64,000 bases of DNA from Achromobacter sp. AONIH1 (GTDB lineage Bacteria > Pseudomonadota > Gammaproteobacteria > Burkholderiales > Burkholderiaceae_B): the NCBI RefSeq assembly GCF_002902905.1, contig NZ_CP026124.1:3844001-3908000 (forward strand), read 5' to 3'. How positions within the stretch are numbered: the stretch's first letter is position 1; each line of letters starts with the position of its first letter. The translations under genes were made by a program, and so were the position numbers. The notes under the pieces are model-generated. The model did not search any database and had not been told where the DNA came from. It saw nothing but the letters and a program-made list of their open reading frames with translations. Below, piece by piece: positions 30,802 through 40,800 of the stretch.

Positions 30802-31086
30802 ATGAGTGCAGATCAGAAACGATTGACCGTTGCCTTGCCCCCGGTGCTGCTTGCTGAAATCAGGCTGGCGGCGCAAGACATGGGCTACGCCTCGATTGGC
30901 GAAGTCGTGCGGGAGGCGCTGCGCGAATGGGCATGTCGGCGCGAGTCTGTGTCCATCAAGTCGGCATCTCTGGAAGCGGATATCGCCAAGGGGTTGGCTG
31001 ATATGGCGGCCGGGCGGGTCACGACCTTCGACGTGGCAGATATCGCCGAGCGAGGGAGGCGGCAGCTGGCCGCTGGCTCCCACTAG
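30802..31086 (+). CDS. Ribbon-helix-helix protein, ParD-like, no toxin partner
   Basis: 94 residues. The N-terminal RLTVALPPVLLAEIRLAAQDMGYASIGEVVREALREW is a ribbon-helix-helix DNA-binding fold (beta strand, two helices) seen in ParD/CopG antitoxins. The C-terminal half (EADIAKGLADMAAGRVTTFDVADIAERGR) resembles the toxin-binding tail of ParD proteins. GGGAGCAGGC precedes the ATG. The next gene is a convergent GGCT-like protein and no ParE/RelE gene follows, so it is either an orphan antitoxin or a stand-alone regulator. Confidence 0.75.
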   Translation: MSADQKRLTVALPPVLLAEIRLAAQDMGYASIGEVVREALREWACRRESVSIKSASLEADIAKGLADMAAGRVTTFDVADIAERGRRQLAAGSH

Positions 31087-31105
31087 CAAGAATGCGAGCA
31101 ACGCG

Positions 31106-31459
31106 CTATTGCGCGCGCACGTACACCCAGGCTTTCTTCCCCGACTTCAACGGCGCGAGCACGCGCTTGTAGTCCGAGACTTCATAGTCGTCGGCGGCCG
31201 CCAGCTCGGCGGGCGTGATGCGAAAGACCTGACCGGCGACCTCGTCGGCGGGCATGCCGGTGGGCGACACGATGGGATGGAATTTCTGACCGCTGGCGCG
31301 CAGCACCTCGGGATCGGTGATCTCGACCATGTCCAGGCGGTAGCCGATCATGGCGTCGTTCTCGCCGCCCAGGGGGCGGCCGAAGGTCGACAGCTGCACG
31401 CTTTCCTGCTGCAGGGTGCCGTAAGAAAACAGTAATTCCGTTTGCTGCGCTTCAGTCAT
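31106..31459 (-). CDS. Gamma-glutamylcyclotransferase-like (AIG2/GGCT) protein
   Basis: 117-residue GGCT-fold protein. The motif LFSYGTLQ at residues 9-16 is the family substrate-binding loop, and the glutamate in DDYEVSDYKR (about residue 92) fits the catalytic position. This family cyclises gamma-glutamyl amines or amino acids, or has unknown substrates in bacteria. It is divergent from the TetR gene; a link to the ggt operon several kilobases away is not implied. Confidence 0.78.
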   Translation of the reverse strand: MTEAQQTELLFSYGTLQQESVQLSTFGRPLGGENDAMIGYRLDMVEITDPEVLRASGQKFHPIVSPTGMPADEVAGQVFRITPAELAAADDYEVSDYKRVLAPLKSGKKAWVYVRAQ

Positions 31460-31613
31460 GAACCATCTCTCAGAGTGGGGCGGGCGCGAGGCTCGCCGGG
31501 GGTGGGTCTGGCGGTGAAAACGTTGTGTGGTGAATTATATTGCGCAAGCCCATTCCGCCTTGCGGAGGACGGCACGAATAAAAAATGCTTGCGCGCCGAT
31601 GTCGCGGCTCATT

Positions 31614-31633
31614 AATATGATGATCATCATATT
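31614..31633. promoter_or_regulatory. 20-bp palindromic operator, copy 1 (upstream of TetR gene)
   Basis: Perfect palindrome AATATGATGATCATCATATT ending 13 bases before the tetR-family ATG. An identical copy precedes the MFS gene. Length and symmetry fit a TetR-dimer operator; binding is inferred. Confidence 0.8.
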
Positions 31634-31646
31634 TACTGTCGCCGCC

Positions 31647-32246
31647 ATGTCCCGTTCCACTCCCCGCAAAGAGCAGACCCACGAGCGCATCGTCGAGGTC
31701 GCCGCGCGCGCCGTGCGCCGCGAGGGCTACGCCGGCGTGGGCGTGGCTGACATCATGAAGGAAGCGGGGCTGACCCACGGTGGCTTCTACGCGCACTTTC
31801 CGTCGCGCGACGCGATGCTGGTCGAGGCGGTCGAGCGCGCCGGGCAGGATGGCGCCGCGCGCCTGATGCAGCGGATGGAACAATGGCGCGAGCAGGGCGC
31901 CAGCCCGCTGCGCGCGCTGGTCGAGACCTATCTGTCGGAAGCGCATCTGGGCGGCTGCGAGGGCGGCTGCCCGGTGTCGTCGCTGGTGTCCGAAATGCCG
32001 CGCCAGTCGCCGGAGCTGCGCGAGTCCGGCGCGGGCCGGGTGCGCGGGCTGATGAATCTGGTGCGGCGTTTCCTGCCGGCCGATGCCCGGCCCGGCGCGG
32101 CGACGGCCGTGACCAGCACCCTGGTGGGCGCCTTGCAACTGGCACGCGCATTGGGCGACAACGCCGAGGGGCGGGCGGTGCTGGCCGAGGCGAGCCAGGC
32201 GCTGCTGTCGCGCTACGAACCGGAGGGTGAACGCGCGCCGCATTGA
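31647..32246 (+). CDS. TetR-family repressor
   Basis: 199 residues. The N-terminal HTH reads THERIVEVAARAVRREGYAGVGVADIMKEAGLTHGGFYAHFPSRDAML split over about residues 9-55 in the TetR pattern. The C-terminal ligand domain has cysteines in GGCEGGCPVSSL, common in the YxaF/NemR-like branch that senses electrophiles. The start MSRSTPRKEQ is after the palindrome; a longer frame would read through the operator. The same palindrome lies before the downstream MFS gene, so it probably represses itself and that pump. Confidence 0.87.
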   Translation: MSRSTPRKEQTHERIVEVAARAVRREGYAGVGVADIMKEAGLTHGGFYAHFPSRDAMLVEAVERAGQDGAARLMQRMEQWREQGASPLRALVETYLSEAHLGGCEGGCPVSSLVSEMPRQSPELRESGAGRVRGLMNLVRRFLPADARPGAATAVTSTLVGALQLARALGDNAEGRAVLAEASQALLSRYEPEGERAPH

Positions 32247-32293
32247 TGGGATGCAAGTCGCGGCCGCCGTGCGCGGCCATTTTCTTATTCCTG

Positions 32294-32313
32294 AATATGA
32301 TGATCATCATATT
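32294..32313. promoter_or_regulatory. 20-bp palindromic operator, copy 2 (upstream of MFS gene)
   Basis: Second exact copy of AATATGATGATCATCATATT, in the 130-base gap between the TetR gene and the MFS ATG (64 bases ahead of that ATG). It implies a separate regulated promoter for the transporter. Confidence 0.8.
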
Positions 32314-32376
32314 TTTCCGCGCGTGAAGCGCAACGCCCGCCCCGCAAGGCGCGGTTTTCCTGGAATCCGTTCAATC

Positions 32377-33801
32377 ATGTCTTCCTCGGTTCATACGCCC
32401 GCGCCGTCTTCGGCGGAATTCGCGGGGTCTCCCTGGCCGGTCTTCTGGATCGCCAGCGTCGCGGTCTTCCTGGTGTCGCTGGACGCCACTTTGCTGTACG
32501 CCGCCTTCGGCGCGCTGCGAGCAGGCTTTCCCCAGGCCTCGGCGGCCGATATGTCGTGGGTGCTGAACGGCTACACCGTGGTCTATGCCGCCATGCTGAT
32601 CCCTTCCGGCGGGCTGGCCGACGCCTATGGCCGCAAGCGCATGTTCCTGACCGGCGTGGCCCTGTTCCTGGCGGCATCGGCGGCCTGCGGCCTGGCCGGC
32701 GGCGTGGGCTGGCTGGTGGGCGCGCGCGTGGCGCAGGCGGTCGGCGCGGCCTTGCTGACGCCGGCGTCGCTGTCCATCGTGCTGGCCGCCTTTCCGGTCG
32801 CGCAGCGCACCGTGGCCGTGAGCCTGTGGGGCGCGGTGGCGGGGCTGGCGGCGGCGGTCGGCCCCAGCCTGGGCGCTTTCGTGGTGGACGCGGCGGGCTG
32901 GCCCTGGGCCTTCTACATCAACGTGCCGCTGGGCGCGCTGTCGCTGTGGCGCGGCGCGCGCCTGCTGCAGGAATCGGTGCGGCCCGAGTCGCGGCGGCGC
33001 CTGGACGGGGTGGGCATGGCCCTCTTGATCCTGGGCGTGGGCGCGGTGGCGCTGGCCATCGTGCAGTCGGAGTCGCCGGCCTGGTCGGCCGGCGAGCTAT
33101 GGGTTGCCGCCGCCGTCGGCGCGGGCGCGCTGGCCGCCTTCGTGGCCTGGGCCCGCGTCGCGCCGCAGCCGCTGGTGGATCTGGCGCTGTTCCAGCACCG
33201 TAGCTATCGCTACGCGAACCTGGCGACGCTGAGCTTCGGCATCGCCTTCGCGATGATGTTCTTCGCCTTCTTCTTCTACATGATGGGCGTCTGGCACTAC
33301 AGCCTGCCCAAGGCCGGGCTGGCGGTGACGCCGGGGCCGTTGCTGGTCATGCCCACCGCCATCGTGACCGGCAGGCTGGCCGCGCGCATGGGGCATCGGC
33401 CGTTCCTGGTCGGCGGCGCCTTGCTGTACGCGGTGGCCGGGCTGTGGTTCCTGCTGGTGCCGGGCGCGGAGCCTGACTATCTGGGCGCCTGGTTGCCGGG
33501 CCTGGTGCTGAGCGGCCTGAGCGTGGGCATGGTGCTGCCTTCGCTGGCCGGCGCGGCCGTCAGCCGGCTGCCGGCGCAGCATTATGCGGTGGGCAGCGCC
33601 GTCAATCAGGCCACGCGCCAGATCGGCGCCGTGCTGGGCGTGGCGATCACGGTGCTGCTGTTGGGCAAGGGTGCGCTGAGCCACGCGGATTTCGATCCGC
33701 TGTACATGGCGCATGTGGGCCTGGCCTTGCTGACGGGGCTGCTGTGCCTGGCGGTGGACACGAGGCCGACCGCGACGCCCGCCGCAAGGCCGGCGCGTTG
33801 A
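32377..33801 (+). CDS. MFS drug/proton antiporter, DHA2 family
   Basis: 474-residue permease with about 14 predicted helices, as in the DHA2 family. Motif A appears as GGLADAYGRKRMFLTG after helix 2 and motif C-like GAVAGLAAAVGPSLGAFV in helix 5. VSLDATLLYAAFGALRAGF is the D1-type motif of EmrB/QacA relatives. The start MSSSVHTP is downstream of the operator. Co-regulated with the TetR gene; the exported compound is unknown. Confidence 0.88.
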   Translation: MSSSVHTPAPSSAEFAGSPWPVFWIASVAVFLVSLDATLLYAAFGALRAGFPQASAADMSWVLNGYTVVYAAMLIPSGGLADAYGRKRMFLTGVALFLAASAACGLAGGVGWLVGARVAQAVGAALLTPASLSIVLAAFPVAQRTVAVSLWGAVAGLAAAVGPSLGAFVVDAAGWPWAFYINVPLGALSLWRGARLLQESVRPESRRRLDGVGMALLILGVGAVALAIVQSESPAWSAGELWVAAAVGAGALAAFVAWARVAPQPLVDLALFQHRSYRYANLATLSFGIAFAMMFFAFFFYMMGVWHYSLPKAGLAVTPGPLLVMPTAIVTGRLAARMGHRPFLVGGALLYAVAGLWFLLVPGAEPDYLGAWLPGLVLSGLSVGMVLPSLAGAAVSRLPAQHYAVGSAVNQATRQIGAVLGVAITVLLLGKGALSHADFDPLYMAHVGLALLTGLLCLAVDTRPTATPAARPAR

Positions 33802-33809
33802 GGCGGGCC

Positions 33810-34430
33810 TCAGCGCGGCGTGCGCTGGTGCGGCATGAGCGGCGGCACGGGCTTGCCGGCGACCAGTTGCCAGAAGGCGGGCAGGAAGCACTCCGCCACC
33901 AGCAGCGGCCGGCCCTGACGCCAGAACACCGAGCGGCGCGCCCAGATGCGGGCGGCATCGAGTTCGCGCGCGTCGGGCGGCAGCGCGCCGATGGCGGTGG
34001 CGTGAAAGGGCACGGGCGAGGCCAGCCGGCGGCAGGCGAAAGGCGAGCGGATGACCGTGCGATCGTGATAAAGCATGTCGGCCAGCGGCCGCGTGCGCAG
34101 GCGCCGCATGCCCTGCCAGGCGCCGTGCGAGGCGGCCAGCGGCGTCAGGCTGCGGGCCGGCACGCTGTCCACGCCGTCGACGGACATCAGCACTTCGCGG
34201 ATCCAGACCGGCGCGCCGGGCGCGATGCGCATGGCGCGCGCTTCATCCTGCGGCGCGCCGTCGGCGTACTCGGCCAGCACCCGCAGCCGCACCTGGCCCA
34301 CCTGGCGCAGTCCGGCGGTCAGGGCGCCAGGACGGAACAGCCAGTGGCGCTGGGCGGGGGTGAGGGCGGGCGGCGCGCTGGCCAGCCAGCCGGCGGCGAG
34401 AGGAGGGCGGAATGCTGCGGGAAGGATCAT
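33810..34430 (-). CDS. ubiC: Chorismate--pyruvate lyase
   Basis: 206 residues. Removes pyruvate from chorismate to give 4-hydroxybenzoate, the ubiquinone ring precursor. Family blocks: HWLFRPGALTAGLRQVG, the catalytic-region VWIREVLMSVDG with Arg, RPLADMLYHD and, near the C terminus, the conserved glutamate in RPLLVAECFLPAFW. Single gene convergent with the MFS gene 8 bases away; ubiA is not adjacent. Confidence 0.88.
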   Translation of the reverse strand: MILPAAFRPPLAAGWLASAPPALTPAQRHWLFRPGALTAGLRQVGQVRLRVLAEYADGAPQDEARAMRIAPGAPVWIREVLMSVDGVDSVPARSLTPLAASHGAWQGMRRLRTRPLADMLYHDRTVIRSPFACRRLASPVPFHATAIGALPPDARELDAARIWARRSVFWRQGRPLLVAECFLPAFWQLVAGKPVPPLMPHQRTPR

Positions 34431-34512
34431 GGCTGCGTATTATGCCAAGAGCCGCGCCCGGGCCCTTGCGGCGTGATGCCGCAGGCCGGGCGGCGGCGGG
34501 GCTGGGCATACA

Positions 34513-35253
34513 ATGGCGGCCATGGAAAAAGTACGCATCTCCAAGCTCATGTCCGAGCGTGGGCTCTGTTCGCGCCGCGAGGCCGATGGTTATATCGAGC
34601 GCGGCTGGGTCCGCGTCGACGGCGTGGTGGTGTCCGAACTGGGCGCCCGCGCGTTTCCCGACCAGGTCATCACGCTGGAACGCGCCGCGCAGGCGCGCCA
34701 GACCTCGCGCGTCACGATACTGATCAACAAGCCGGTGGGCTATGTGTCCGGCCAGGCCGAGAAGGGCTATACCCCGGCCGTGGCGCTGATCGACGCGCGT
34801 TCGCGCTTCGCCGCCGACCGCGCGCCGCAGCGCTTCGAGCGCGGCCATCTGGACGGCCTGGCCGTGGCCGGCCGGCTGGACATCGATTCCCAGGGCCTGC
34901 TGGTGCTGACGCAGGACGGTCGCATCGCCAAGCAGCTGATCGGCGAGGATTCCGAGGTCGACAAGGAATACCTGGTGCGCGTGCAGGGCAGCCTGTCGGA
35001 TCGCGGCCTCGAACTGTTGAATCACGGCCTGTCGCTGGACGGCAAGGCCCTGCGGCCGGCCCAGGTGCGCTGGCAGAACAGCGACCAGCTGCGCTTCGTG
35101 CTGCGCGAGGGCAAGAAGCGTCAGATCCGCCGCATGTGCGAGCTGGTCGGCCTCAAGGTGGTGGGCCTGAAGCGCGTGCGCATCGGCCGCGTGGCGCTGG
35201 GCGACCTGCCGCTGGGGCAGTGGCGCTATCTGCGCGAGGACGAGCGCTTCTAG
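34513..35253 (+). CDS. rluF: RluF/RsuA-type pseudouridine synthase
   Basis: 246 residues. An N-terminal S4 RNA-binding domain ([30 protein letters not shown]) is followed by the synthase domain with catalytic Asp in [18 protein letters not shown] and the C-terminal [21 protein letters not shown]. Closest in layout to RluF, which modifies 23S rRNA; RluB/RluE are alternatives. Two ATGs are possible (34513 and 34522). A TACAAT hexamer at 34509-34514 overlaps the first, so the second, MEKVRISK, may be the true and nearly leaderless start. Confidence 0.85.
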   Translation: MAAMEKVRISKLMSERGLCSRREADGYIERGWVRVDGVVVSELGARAFPDQVITLERAAQARQTSRVTILINKPVGYVSGQAEKGYTPAVALIDARSRFAADRAPQRFERGHLDGLAVAGRLDIDSQGLLVLTQDGRIAKQLIGEDSEVDKEYLVRVQGSLSDRGLELLNHGLSLDGKALRPAQVRWQNSDQLRFVLREGKKRQIRRMCELVGLKVVGLKRVRIGRVALGDLPLGQWRYLREDERF

Positions 35254-35330
35254 GTCTGCCCCGTCCCGGTCCGGGCGCCGCCCCGGGCCTTATCCGCACA
35301 CAGATTTTTCAGTCTGTTTCCAGCGCGCCG

Positions 35331-36251
35331 TCATTTCATGAAAGCGGCGCTATCCTTCGTTGGCCCGCTACCCAGGCGCTCCATCAGGAATTCGATGAAG
35401 ATCCGGGTCTTGGCGGGCAGGAGCCTGGTCTCGGTGACCGCATAGACGGGGAAGGGCCCCAGCTGCCAGTCGGGCAGCACCCGCAACAGCTGGCCCGAAC
35501 GCTGTTCCTCGCGCTGGCCGCCGACCAGCACCGCGATGCCCGCGCCCAGCATCGCCAGCCGGCGCGCCATGGCGACGCCGTTGACCGAAAAGCGGTTGCC
35601 GGGCGTGAACTCGATGTGCTGGTCGCCGTTGTTCAGCGGCCAGCGCGTGACGCGGCCGGCGCCTTCCGCGCGGAACTCGATGCACTCGTGGCGGGTGAGG
35701 TCGCTGGGATGCTTGGGCTCCCCGTGTTTTTCCAGGTACTCGCGCGACGCGTACAGATAGGCCGGCAGCATGCCCAGCAGGCGCGCGATCTGCGTCGAGT
35801 CGGGCAGTTCGCCGATCTCGATGGACACGTCGCAGGTCTGGAACACGCGCTGCGCGTGGTCCGGGTTGGCGAGGTCGAGATAGAAGGTGACGTCCGGATA
35901 GCGCAGGGAGAATTCCATGAACGATTCGGCCAGGAAGTCCGTGCCGAAGTCGGCGGGCATGTTGACCCGCAGCGGGCCGACCGGGGTGTCGACCAGCTTC
36001 TGCAATTCTTCATGGGCGATCTGGGCCTCGGCCACGATCAGTTGGCAGCGTTCGAAGTACAGGCGGCCGGCGTCGGTCAGTTCGACCTTGCGCGTGGTGC
36101 GGCTGAGCAGGCGCAGCCCCACGGAGCGTTCGAGTTCGGCCACCTGGCGAGACAAAGTCGACTTGGGGATGCCCAGGCTGGCGGCGGCGCGGCTGAAACT
36201 ATGCGTCTTGGCCACTTCGACGAAGAGCTCCATGCCTTGTAAACGTTTCAT
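35331..36251 (-). CDS. LysR-family regulator next to RND efflux operon
   Basis: 306 residues with N-terminal HTH (MELFVEVAKTHSFSRAAASLGIPKSTLSRQVAELERSVGLRLLSRTTRKVELTDAG) in the CrgA/YafC branch and an effector domain beginning VGPLRVNMPADFGTDFL. Divergent from the efflux operon across 354 bases. A regulatory link to the pump is likely by position but unproven. Confidence 0.83.
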   Translation of the reverse strand: MKRLQGMELFVEVAKTHSFSRAAASLGIPKSTLSRQVAELERSVGLRLLSRTTRKVELTDAGRLYFERCQLIVAEAQIAHEELQKLVDTPVGPLRVNMPADFGTDFLAESFMEFSLRYPDVTFYLDLANPDHAQRVFQTCDVSIEIGELPDSTQIARLLGMLPAYLYASREYLEKHGEPKHPSDLTRHECIEFRAEGAGRVTRWPLNNGDQHIEFTPGNRFSVNGVAMARRLAMLGAGIAVLVGGQREEQRSGQLLRVLPDWQLGPFPVYAVTETRLLPAKTRIFIEFLMERLGSGPTKDSAAFMK

Positions 36252-36605
36252 GGCGGAATTTTGTCATAGAGGGAGTCGTAAGATTGTCCCACAGATGGAA
36301 TGATGTTTTCTCTTGATTGCTCTTTGTTTCTCGTGCGGGATAACGCAGAATGCGAGTTCTGCATTGCAGCAACGCCCTGCCTGACCGTCCGAGTCCACCA
36401 TTTCCCCGAACCGCTACCCGATCCGCGCGCCGCGTGGACCCAGAGCTGTTGTTTTCCAAAATGTAGAGCGGGCGGGCCGTACACAAGCCGTCCGGGCGAG
36501 GTACGCTCGGCGCTTCCGGGCAAGGCCGTCTTCCGCCGTTGCGTCGCGCGTCAGTCCGCGCGGCCGGTCGGGGGGCAACTTTTATCGTGATTGGGAACTG
36601 AACGT
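36252..36605. promoter_or_regulatory. Divergent LysR / RND operon intergenic region
   Basis: 354 bases without a convincing gene; the short frames here have no recognisable product. The LysR-proximal third is AT-rich and contains an inverted repeat GCAGAA-N6-TTCTGC (36345-36362), a possible regulator site. The rest is GC-rich; no clear -35/-10 pair was identified. Confidence 0.4.
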
Positions 36606-37805
36606 ATGAACAAGAAAAGCGCTATGTGGCGCGGCGCGGCGGTCGTCGCGCTGACGGCATCGGCCCTCACCCTGGCCGCTTGCGGCAAGAAGCAGGACGC
36701 GCCCCAGGCGGGCAAGCCGCAGGTTTCGGTCGTGACCCTGTCCACCAAGGCGGTTTCCCTGACCACCGAGCTGCCGGGCCGCACCTCGCCGTTCCGCGTG
36801 GCCGAGGTCCGGCCGCAGGTCAACGGCATCGTGCAGAAGCGGCTGTACACCGAAGGCGGCGACGTCAAGGCCGGGCAGCAGCTCTACCAGATCGATCCCG
36901 CCTTGTACCAGGCCACGCTGGACAGCCAGAAGGCCGCCCTGGCGCGCGCCCAGGCGCAGCAGAAGACCGCCGCGCTGCTGGTCGAACGCTACAAGCCGCT
37001 GGTGGCCACGCGCGCCGTCAGCCAGCAGACCTATGACAACGCCGTCGCCTCGCGCGACCAGGCGGCCGCCGATGTGCTGTCGGCCAAGGCCGCGCTGGAC
37101 ACGGCGCGCATCAACCTGGTCTACACCAAGGTGCTGTCGCCCATCGACGGCATCATTGGCCGCTCCTCGGTGACCGAGGGCGCGCTGGTGACCGCCAATC
37201 AGGCCGCCGCGCTGGCCGCCGTGCAGCAGATCGATCCGATGTACGTCGACGTGACGCAGTCCAGCGTGCAACTGCTGCGCCTGCAGGAAGCGCTGGCCAG
37301 CGGCCAGCTGACCCGCGCCGACGGCGAGCAGTCCGCGGTGGTCACGCTGACGCTGGAAGACGGCACGCAGTACAAGCAGCAGGGCAAGCTGCAGTTCTCG
37401 GAAGTCACGGTGGATCCGGGCACGGGTTCGGTCACGCTGCGGGCGGTGTTCCCCAATCCTGACCGCCGGCTGCTGCCGGGCATGTTCGTGCGCGCCCGCC
37501 TGGTCGACGGCGTGGCCAGCCAGGGCCTGCTGGTGCCGCAGCGCGGCGTGACGCGCAACCAGCGCGGCGAGCCGACGGCGATGGTGGTCAACGCCGAGAA
37601 CAAGGTCGAACTGCGCACCTTGAAGACCGACCGCGCCGTGGGCGACCAGTGGCTGGTCAGCTCGGGGCTGGCGGCGGGCGACAAGGTGATCGTCGAGGGT
37701 CTGCAGATGGTGCGTCCCGGCGTCGAGGTCGTGGCCACCGAGGCCGGCGCCAAGCCGCAGACGGCGCAGCAGCCGCCAGCGGCCGCCGACGCGAAGAAGC
37801 AGTAA
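36606..37805 (+). CDS. axyA: RND efflux periplasmic adaptor (MexA/AxyA type)
   Basis: 399-residue membrane-fusion lipoprotein (lipobox LTLAAC, cysteine near residue 24). Order: beta-barrel/lipoyl half with TTELPGRTSPFRVAEVRPQVNGIVQKRLYTEGGDVKAGQ, a coiled-coil hairpin (ALARAQAQQKTAALLVERYKPL), the second lipoyl half LSPIDGIIGRSSVTEGALV, and a membrane-proximal domain. It joins the inner pump to the outer channel. First gene of the operon; the pump gene starts 15 bases after. The symbol follows the Achromobacter homologue and is tentative. Confidence 0.85.
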   Translation: MNKKSAMWRGAAVVALTASALTLAACGKKQDAPQAGKPQVSVVTLSTKAVSLTTELPGRTSPFRVAEVRPQVNGIVQKRLYTEGGDVKAGQQLYQIDPALYQATLDSQKAALARAQAQQKTAALLVERYKPLVATRAVSQQTYDNAVASRDQAAADVLSAKAALDTARINLVYTKVLSPIDGIIGRSSVTEGALVTANQAAALAAVQQIDPMYVDVTQSSVQLLRLQEALASGQLTRADGEQSAVVTLTLEDGTQYKQQGKLQFSEVTVDPGTGSVTLRAVFPNPDRRLLPGMFVRARLVDGVASQGLLVPQRGVTRNQRGEPTAMVVNAENKVELRTLKTDRAVGDQWLVSSGLAAGDKVIVEGLQMVRPGVEVVATEAGAKPQTAQQPPAAADAKKQ

Positions 37806-37820
37806 GTCAGGGAGCCACGC

Positions 37821-40800
37821 ATGGCAAAGTTTTTTATCGACAGGCCGGTATTCGCCTGGGTGATCGCGATCGTGCTGATGATGGCCGGCGCGCTTTCCAT
37901 CCTGAAGCTGCCGGTCTCGCAGTACCCCAACATCGCGCCGCCGGCCATCGGCATCGCGGTGACCTATCCCGGCGCCTCGGCGCAGACGGTGCAGGACACC
38001 GTGGTGCAGGTGATCGAGCAGCAGATGAACGGCCTGGACGGGCTGGAGTACATCTCGTCGGAAAGCAACTCCGACGGCAGCATGTCCATCACGCTGACCT
38101 TCCGTCAGGGCACCAACCCCGACACCGCGCAGGTGCAGGTGCAGAACAAGCTGTCGCTGGCGCAGCCGCTGCTGCCGCAGGAAGTGCAGCAGCAGGGCAT
38201 CCGCGTCACCAAGGCCACCAAGAACTTCCTGATCGTGGCGGGTTTCGTCTCCACCGACGGCACCATGACCAAGGACGATCTGGCGGACTACGTGGCGTCC
38301 TATGTGCAGGATCCGATCAGCCGCACGCAAGGCGTTGGTGACTTCCAGCTGTTCGGCTCGCAGTACGCGATGCGCATCTGGCTGAATCCGGACAAGCTCA
38401 TCAACTACGGCCTGACCACCACCGATGTGGTCAACGCCATCAAGGAGCAGAACGTCCAGGTGTCGTCCGGCCAGCTGGGCGGCCTGCCGGCCGTGCGCGG
38501 CCAGCAGCTCAACGCCACCATCATCGGACCGTCGCGCCTGCAGAAGCCGGAAGACTTCGGCCGCATCCTGCTGAAGGTCAATCAGGACGGCTCGCAGGTG
38601 CGCCTGGCCAACGTGGCCAGCATCGAGCTGGGCGGCCAGACCTACGCCATCGACAGCTACTTCAACGGCAAGCCGGCCTCGGGCCTGGCGGTCAAGCTGG
38701 CGCCGGGCGCCAATGCGCTGGACACGGCGCAGGCGGTGCGCGACACCATCAACAGCCTGAAGCCGTTCTTCCCGCCGGGCATGGACGTGGTCTATCCGTA
38801 TGACACGACCCCGTTCGTCAGCCTGTCGATCGAGGAAGTGTTCAAGACGCTGGCCGAGGCCATCGTGCTGGTCTTCCTGGTGATGTATCTGTTCCTGCAG
38901 AACTTCCGCGCCACCATCATTCCGACGCTGGCGGTGCCGGTGGTGCTGCTGGGCACCTTCGGCGTGCTGGCGGCCTTCGGCTATTCCATCAACACGCTGA
39001 CCATGTTCGGCATGGTGCTGGCCATCGGCCTGCTGGTGGACGACGCCATCGTGGTGGTGGAGAACGTCGAGCGGGTGATGGCCGAGGAAGGGCTGACGCC
39101 CAAGCAGGCCACGCGCAAGTCCATGACCCAGATCACGGGCGCGCTGATCGGCATCGCCATGGTGCTGGCCGCCGTGTTCATTCCCATGGCCTTCTTCGGC
39201 GGTTCGACGGGCGTGATCTACCGCCAGTTCTCGATCACCATCGTCTCGTCCATGGTGCTGTCGGTGATCGTGGCCATCGTCTTCACGCCGGCGCTGTGCG
39301 CCACCATGCTCAAGCCGATTCCCAAGGGCCATCATGGCGCCAAGCGCGGTTTCTTCGGCTGGTTCAACCGTACGTTCGACCGCAGCACCGAGGGCTATGC
39401 CAACACGGTGTCGCGCGTGCTGAACCGTGGCAAGCGGCTGATGCTGGTCTATCTGGCCATCGTCATCGCCATGGCCTGGATGTTCACGCGCATCCCGACC
39501 GCGTTCCTGCCGGATGAGGACCAGGGCATTCTCTTCGCCCAGATCCAGACGCCGTCGGGCGCCACCGCCGAGCGCACCAAGGCTGTCATCGACGAGGCCA
39601 CCAAGTACCTGCTGGAAGAAGAGAAGGACGCTGTCACCTCGGTGTTCGCCGTCAACGGCTTCAACTTCGGCGGCCGTGGCCAGAACGCGTCCATCCTGTT
39701 CATCAAGCTGCGCGACTGGGACGAACGCGGCGCCGCCAGCCTGAAGGCCCGCGCCGTGGCCGCGCGCGCCAACGCCCACTTCCGCAAGACCGTGCGCGAC
39801 GCCATGCTGTTCGTGGTGCCGCCGCCCTCGGTGATGGAGCTGGGCAACGTGACCGGCTTCGACTTCATGTTGATGGACCGCGCCGGCGTGGGCCACGAGA
39901 AGCTGCTGGCCGCGCGCAACCAGCTGCTGGGCGCCGCGGCCAAGAGCCCGGTGCTGCAGGGCGTGCGCCCGAACGGCATCGAGGACGCGCCGCAGTACCA
40001 GCTCGACATCGACCGCGAGAAGGCGCGCGCGCTGGGCGTGGCGGTGTCCGACATCAACAGCACGCTGGCCACCGCCTGGGGTTCGTCCTACGTCAACGAC
40101 TTCATCGACCGCGGTCGCGTGAAAAAGGTGTTCGTGCAGGGCGACGCATCCGCGCGCATGCTGCCCGAGGACCTGGAGAAATGGTACGTGCGCAACAAGA
40201 ACGGCGACATGGTTCCGTTCTCGGCCTTCTCGTCTGCCAGCTGGACCTACGGCCCGCAGAAGCTGAACCGCTACAACGGCTCGCCGTCCTTCAACATCCA
40301 GGGCCAGGCCGCGCCGGGCTACAGCTCGGGCGCCGCCATGCAGGAGATGGAGCGCCTGGCCGCGCAGCTGCCGACCGGCGTGGGCTACGAATGGACCGGC
40401 ATGTCGTTCGAAGAGCGCTTGTCGGGCGCGCAGGCGCCGGCGCTCTACGCGATCTCGCTGATTGTGGTGTTCCTGTGCCTGGCCGCGCTGTATGAGAGCT
40501 GGTCGATCCCGTCGGCGGTGATGCTGGTGGTGCCGCTGGGCATCATCGGGGCGCTGGCCGCGACCTTGCTGCGCGGGCTGTCCAACGACGTGTACTTCCA
40601 GGTGGGGCTGCTGACCACCGTGGGCCTGGCGGCGAAGAACGCGATCCTGATCGTGGAATTCGCCAAGGAGCACTACGAGTCGGGGGCGGGGCTGATCGAG
40701 TCGGCCATCCATGCCGCGCGCCAGCGCCTGCGGCCCATCCTGATGACTTCGCTGGCCTTCATCCTGGGCGTGGTGCCCCTGGCGATTTCCTCGGGCGCGG

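Noticed and set aside
36345..36362. GCAGAA-N6-TTCTGC as a SOS/LexA-type box
   Set aside because: Does not match the CTGT-N8-ACAG consensus; kept only as an unassigned inverted repeat in the intergenic entry.
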